Under the pieces are notes generated by a model. It was not told where the DNA came from and ran no database searches. It saw only the letters and a list, made by a program, of their open reading frames with translations. Both the position numbers and the translations under genes were made by a program. Positions 14,274 to 17,716 of a DNA stretch of 17,716 nt are shown piece after piece (within the stretch, counting starts at the first letter, position 1; each line of letters begins with the position of its first letter). The stretch is taken from positions 1 to 17,716 of the forward strand of contig JBIOYQ010000052.1 in NCBI GenBank assembly GCA_044870295.1, read 5' to 3'. The stretch is from AC-52 sp044870295 (lineage in GTDB: Bacteria > Actinomycetota > UBA4738).

Positions 14274-15542
14274 CTAGTCCTTGATGTACGGCTTGCCGTC
14301 CGCAGCGGGAGGCCGCGCCCGTCGCACCAGCCCGGCCACCACGGCGATGGTGACCAGGTACGGGGCCATCAACAGGAACTCGGACGGGATGGGCACGCGA
14401 AGGATGGAGAGTTTGATCTGGAGCGAGTCGGCGAACCCGAACACTAAGGCGGCCATGAATGCCCCGATCGGATTCCATCGTCCGAAGATCATGGCCGCAA
14501 GGCCGATGAACCCGCGGCCCGCCGTCATGTTCTGGTCGAAGCTGCCCACCGAGCCGAGCGTCAAGTAGGCCCCACCCATTCCGGCCACGAGCCCGCCGAG
14601 GATCACGTTGCGGTATCTCGTGAAGAGGACCCGGATGCCGACGGTGTCCGCGGCCTCCGGATGTTCTCCGACCGATCGAGTCCGCAGCCCCCATCGCGTG
14701 TAGAACAGGCCGACATGGATGGCCGCGATGATGAGGAACAGCAGGTAGATGAAGATGTTGTTGTGGAACAGGACCGGCCCCAGGATAGGGATCTTCGACA
14801 GCAACGGGATCTCGATCTCGTGGAAGCGTCCTGGATTGTTGAGCTCCTGGTGTTTCTCCAGGACCCTGGCCGCCAGATAGCTGGTGGTCCCCAGGGCCAT
14901 GATGTTCAGGAAGGTCCCGGCGATGATCTGGTCGACCCGGTACCGGATGGCCAGCACCGCCAGGACCCAGGCCAGCAACCCGCCGGACAGCATCCCCAGG
15001 ATGAGCCCCGCCCAGAGACTGTTGGTGGCGCTGCCGACCAGCGCGCCGGTGAAGGCCGCCGTCAACAGCATGCCCTCGATGGCGATGTTGATCACCCCGG
15101 TCCGCTCGCACAGCACACCCGACAAGGCGCCGAAGGCGATCGGGACCGACCGGAGGAGCGTGCTCTGCAGCATGCCGAGGAGGTTCAGCGAACGATCGCG
15201 GGCGGCCCAGGTGAGGAAGGCGAACACCAGGAACAACACCACGAAGCCGAGCACCAGGTTCACCCGGCGGCCGAACCCGCGGGTGAGCTGGACGCCCGCA
15301 AAGAAGGCGCAGACACCCGCCAGCAGAAAGGCCGTGGCCCGCGACGGCACCACCAGGTCCGGGACGTGCACGGCCGTGGCGTTGCGGACCTCGTTCAATT
15401 GAAATCGCGAATCGATGCCGGAGCTCGCACCCAGGCCGAAGGCCACGGCGATGAGCACCGCCACCGCCAGGAAGAACAGGCCCATGACGCGGGCGCGGCG
15501 CACCGACACCAACGGGGCCTGCGGAGCGACGAGCGAGCTCAT
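14274..15542 (-). CDS. Nucleoside ABC transporter permease, second subunit (NupQ/YufQ-like)
   Basis: A 422-residue integral membrane permease of the BPD_transp_2 family (the class paired with BmpA/PnrA lipoproteins). It has about ten hydrophobic segments and the family pattern ERTGVINIAIEGMLLTAAF in its middle, followed by RYRVDQIIAGTFLNIMALG, a segment that resembles the ATPase-coupling loop. The ATG at 15542 overlaps the stop of the preceding permease as ATGA, indicating translational coupling; an in-frame ATG at 15551 is a second option. The open frame that runs further upstream to 16247 is a shadow of the other permease gene. The C-terminus ends in a short Arg/Pro/Lys tail. It would form the channel with the first permease and is the last gene of the operon. 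Nucleoside specificity is inferred from family and from the facing deoC. Confidence 0.93.
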   Translation of the reverse strand: MSSLVAPQAPLVSVRRARVMGLFFLAVAVLIAVAFGLGASSGIDSRFQLNEVRNATAVHVPDLVVPSRATAFLLAGVCAFFAGVQLTRGFGRRVNLVLGFVVLFLVFAFLTWAARDRSLNLLGMLQSTLLRSVPIAFGALSGVLCERTGVINIAIEGMLLTAAFTGALVGSATNSLWAGLILGMLSGGLLAWVLAVLAIRYRVDQIIAGTFLNIMALGTTSYLAARVLEKHQELNNPGRFHEIEIPLLSKIPILGPVLFHNNIFIYLLFLIIAAIHVGLFYTRWGLRTRSVGEHPEAADTVGIRVLFTRYRNVILGGLVAGMGGAYLTLGSVGSFDQNMTAGRGFIGLAAMIFGRWNPIGAFMAALVFGFADSLQIKLSILRVPIPSEFLLMAPYLVTIAVVAGLVRRARPPAADGKPYIKD

Positions 15543-16858
15543 CCACCCCATCCCTTCGTGAACACCTCGGCCCCCACCACGCGCTGGGCGCGGATGTGAT
15601 AGATCGCGCGAACCAGGGCGGGCGCCGCGATGAACAGGATGACCAGTGCCTGGATGACCGTGACGAGGTCGAGGGGGATTGCCGTCGAGGCCTGCATGAT
15701 GCGGGCTCCCACACGAAGACCTGACAGGAGGAAGGCCGCGGCCACCACGCCGGAGGGCTTCGACCGCCCAATCAGGGCCAGGGCGATGGCGTCGAAACCG
15801 TAGCCGGACGAGAACCCCGCCGCCAGGCTGGGGTTGGTGCTGGCCACCAGGACGGCGCCCGCCAGCCCCGCCACCCCTCCCGCCAGGGCCATCACCACGA
15901 CGAACGTGCGGGCGGGGCTCATGCCGGCCGCCCGCGCCGCGTAGGGGTTCGCGCCGACCGCCCGGAACTCGAAGCCCCAGGTGGTCCGGTTGTAGAGCCA
16001 CGCCACCAGCACGGCCACGATCAGCGCCACGAAGATGCTCATGCTCACGCGCAGGCTCGAGCCGAACAGGTGCGGAAACGCCGCGAGCGCCGGCTTGGCC
16101 ACCGGCACGTTGCGGCCGGCGGGGAGGAAGAACCTGGTCGAGAGCGCGTAGTCCAGGAGTCGCAGCGCGACGAAGTTGAGCATGATCGTGGTGATGACCT
16201 CGTGGGCGCCGGTCCTCGCCTTGAGGAAGCCCGGGATGGCTCCCCACACCATCCCTCCGGCGATCCCCGCCACAACGATCAGCAGCAGCCGGACAGGGCC
16301 AGGGATGCCGGGAATCGAGAAAGCCGCGATGGCCCCGGTGATCCCCCCGACCGTGATCTGGCCTTCGGCGCCGATGTTGAAGAGCCCCGCCCGAAACCCG
16401 ATGGCGACGGACAGACCGGCCAGGATGAGCGGCACGGCGTTGACCACGGTCTCAGAGAGTGGGCTGAAGGACAGCGCGATCTGGTGCAGATCGCCGCTGG
16501 AGAACGCCCGAGCGATCTGTCCTGGGCTGCCGAGGGCCCCGGAGAACAGCGCGTAGTACGCGTTCTGAACGGCATCGACTGAGGCCGTGATGGCTCCCCA
16601 GGGGTCGGAGAAGAAACGGGACCAGGCGGCGATGGCCACCGAGTCCGACAGGATGATGATGATGGCCCCGATCCCGAGCGCGGTGAGGATGGCCAGCGCG
16701 GGGAGCAACACGACGTCCCGCCACCTCCCGGCGGCCGGGGCGAAGACGGCATGGACGAGGTCGGTCTCGGTCTCGGGCTGGGGCGCCTCCGTGGACAGCC
16801 GTCCCTGGTCCGCCGAGTGCGGATCCGGCTGCCCTCCGGGCAGCTCGGGCTCACTCAC
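15539..16858 (-). CDS. Nucleoside ABC transporter permease, first subunit (NupP/YufP-like)
   Basis: A 439-residue integral membrane permease. A polar N-terminus of about 50 residues precedes the first helix (LLPALAILTALGIGAIIIIL). The family signature FRAGLFNIGAEGQITVGG and the following gate/coupling region (GFLKARTGAHEVITTIMLNF) are clear, with about nine further hydrophobic segments. The GTG at 16858 overlaps the stop of the upstream ATPase gene (GTGAGTGA, an eight-base overlap), and its own stop overlaps the next permease by four bases, so the three genes form one tightly coupled operon. It is assigned to the BmpA/PnrA-type purine or general nucleoside importers rather than the RbsC sugar permeases by its partner architecture and the pairing of two different permeases; the exact substrate cannot be read from the sequence. 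Confidence 0.93.
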   Translation of the reverse strand: MSEPELPGGQPDPHSADQGRLSTEAPQPETETDLVHAVFAPAAGRWRDVVLLPALAILTALGIGAIIIILSDSVAIAAWSRFFSDPWGAITASVDAVQNAYYALFSGALGSPGQIARAFSSGDLHQIALSFSPLSETVVNAVPLILAGLSVAIGFRAGLFNIGAEGQITVGGITGAIAAFSIPGIPGPVRLLLIVVAGIAGGMVWGAIPGFLKARTGAHEVITTIMLNFVALRLLDYALSTRFFLPAGRNVPVAKPALAAFPHLFGSSLRVSMSIFVALIVAVLVAWLYNRTTWGFEFRAVGANPYAARAAGMSPARTFVVVMALAGGVAGLAGAVLVASTNPSLAAGFSSGYGFDAIALALIGRSKPSGVVAAAFLLSGLRVGARIMQASTAIPLDLVTVIQALVILFIAAPALVRAIYHIRAQRVVGAEVFTKGWGG

Positions 16859-17716
16859 CGGCAGCCGCCTGGTCGTCCCGCACCCCGGCCATCAACAGTC
16901 CCAAGCCCTCGCGGGTTGCCCGCTCCGCGGGCAGCTCAGCCACGACCTGCCCGCGGTACATCACCGCGATCCGATCGGCCAGCGCCAAGACCTCGTCCAG
17001 CTCGGAGGAAACGATGAGGATGGCCAGCCCCTGATCCCGCTTCTCCACCAGCTCCTTGTGGATGTACTCGATGGAGCCGACGTCGAGCCCGCGGGTGGGC
17101 TGGCTGGCGACGAGCAGATGGATGGGCCGCGAGAACTCCCGCGCCACGATCACCTTCTGCTGGTTCCCCCCTGACAGCGTGGCCACGGACTGGGTCACGG
17201 AGGGCGTGCGAATGTCGAACTCCTTGACCCTGCGTTCCGCGGCCTCCCCGATCGACTGATCATCCCGGATGACCCATCGCGCGAAGGGCTCGAGGTCGTA
17301 GGAGTCCAGCACCAGGTTGTCGGCGATCGAGAACTCCAGGATCAGGCCGTCCCGGACCCGGTCCTCGGGCACCAATCCGACACCACTGTGCAAGACGCGA
17401 TGCACCGAGTCCCTCGTGACATCGCGGTGGCCGACCCAGACCGTCCCGGACGACACCGGTCGCAACCCGACCAGGACCTCGACCAGTTCCGTCTGCCCGT
17501 TCCCCTGGACACCGGCGATGCACACGATCTCGCCGGCCCGGACCTCCAGCGAGACGTCGTTCACCACGACCTGGCCGCGATCGTCGTACACCACCACGTC
17601 CTGGAGCTCGAGCACCGGCTCGCCTGGCTGCGCCGGTTCCTTGTCGACCCGCAGCTGCACGCTTCGACCGACCATCATGGAAGCCAGCTCCTGCTCCGAG
17701 CTGTCCTGGGGGGTCG
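16851..17716 (-). CDS. Nucleoside ABC transporter ATP-binding protein, C-terminal half (cut by window edge)
   Basis: The frame is open through the right edge, and 287 residues are visible, covering the linker and second nucleotide-binding domain of a two-domain ABC ATPase (RbsA/NupO type). The linker contains ELASMMVGRSVQLRV. The Walker A loop is degenerate, AGVQGNGQTEL, with Gln in place of the catalytic Lys, as is usual for the second domain of this family. The signature LSGGNQQKVIVAREFS and the D-loop region QPTRGLDVG are present, and the Walker B segment is also altered (LLVASQ). The H-loop lies in LIVSSELDEVLALADRIAVM, where Glu replaces the usual His. The first, catalytically competent domain must lie beyond the window, probably with a BmpA-type binding lipoprotein gene further upstream. 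The internal ATG at 17678 is not the true start. It powers the two permeases encoded directly downstream. Confidence 0.93.
   Translation of the reverse strand, partial: TPQDSSEQELASMMVGRSVQLRVDKEPAQPGEPVLELQDVVVYDDRGQVVVNDVSLEVRAGEIVCIAGVQGNGQTELVEVLVGLRPVSSGTVWVGHRDVTRDSVHRVLHSGVGLVPEDRVRDGLILEFSIADNLVLDSYDLEPFARWVIRDDQSIGEAAERRVKEFDIRTPSVTQSVATLSGGNQQKVIVAREFSRPIHLLVASQPTRGLDVGSIEYIHKELVEKRDQGLAILIVSSELDEVLALADRIAVMYRGQVVAELPAERATREGLGLLMAGVRDDQAAAGE

Noticed and set aside
14274..16247. A longer reading of the second permease starting at 16247
   Set aside because: The added 235 residues are arginine- and glycine-rich, are out of frame with and fully overlap the first permease, and the ATGA junction at 15539-15542 gives a much better start.
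1..17716. Search for a mobile element, phage, CRISPR or defence system
   Set aside because: No transposase, integrase, terminal repeats, direct-repeat array, toxin-antitoxin pair or restriction gene could be seen. All genes share similar base and codon use, and their order looks chromosomal.

Overview
The window reads as a piece of a high-GC Actinomycetota chromosome, probably from a lineage outside the well-known actinomycetes. The evidence is the G/C-ending codon use, frequent GTG and TTG starts, several start codons that sit directly behind a -10 element (leaderless style), and an UPF0182 / PDZ-S16 protease / DUF2342 metalloprotease neighbourhood that I know from actinobacteria such as Mycobacterium. 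No insertion sequence, phage gene, CRISPR array or integrase is visible. Coding density is very high, and no gap between genes reaches 300 bases.

Layout. (1) At 2-289 (+) lies the C-terminal end of an unidentified protein; its stop overlaps the stop of the next gene. (2) At 286-4128 (-) lies a 1280-residue protein with two class III cyclase domains, an AAA-type ATPase and TPR repeats, the architecture of animal soluble adenylyl cyclase. Its catalytic residues are divided between the two cyclase domains. (3) At 4249-4322 (-) lies an initiator tRNA with an intrinsic terminator behind it, and upstream of it a two-domain copper-protein-like lipoprotein (4373-5131, -). (4) At 5197-10616 (-) lies a compact probable operon in the order moaE, mreB-like, PDZ/Lon-type membrane protease, UPF0182 membrane protein. 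(5) Divergent from moaE, across 54 bases, is a DUF2342 zinc metalloprotease (10671-11864, +). (6) Next come a five-helix membrane protein of unknown function (11878-12621, -) and, divergent from it, a protein of unknown function (12717-13490, +), followed by deoC (13547-14242, +). (7) Converging on deoC is an operon for a BmpA/PnrA-class nucleoside ABC importer (14274-17716, -): the ATPase is cut by the window edge and is followed by two overlapping permease genes.

How they fit together. The importer and deoxyribose-phosphate aldolase suggest uptake of nucleosides and catabolism of their deoxyribose to acetaldehyde and glyceraldehyde 3-phosphate. The UPF0182, PDZ/S16 and DUF2342 genes form a recurring actinobacterial neighbourhood that may serve envelope proteolysis; here moaE and an mreB-like gene lie within it. 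The large cyclase is a stand-alone signalling gene. I found no wholly new multigene system. The items most worth a second look are the split-active-site cyclase, the divergent mreB-like gene without mreC/mreD, the series of leaderless-type promoters, and two protein families I cannot name.
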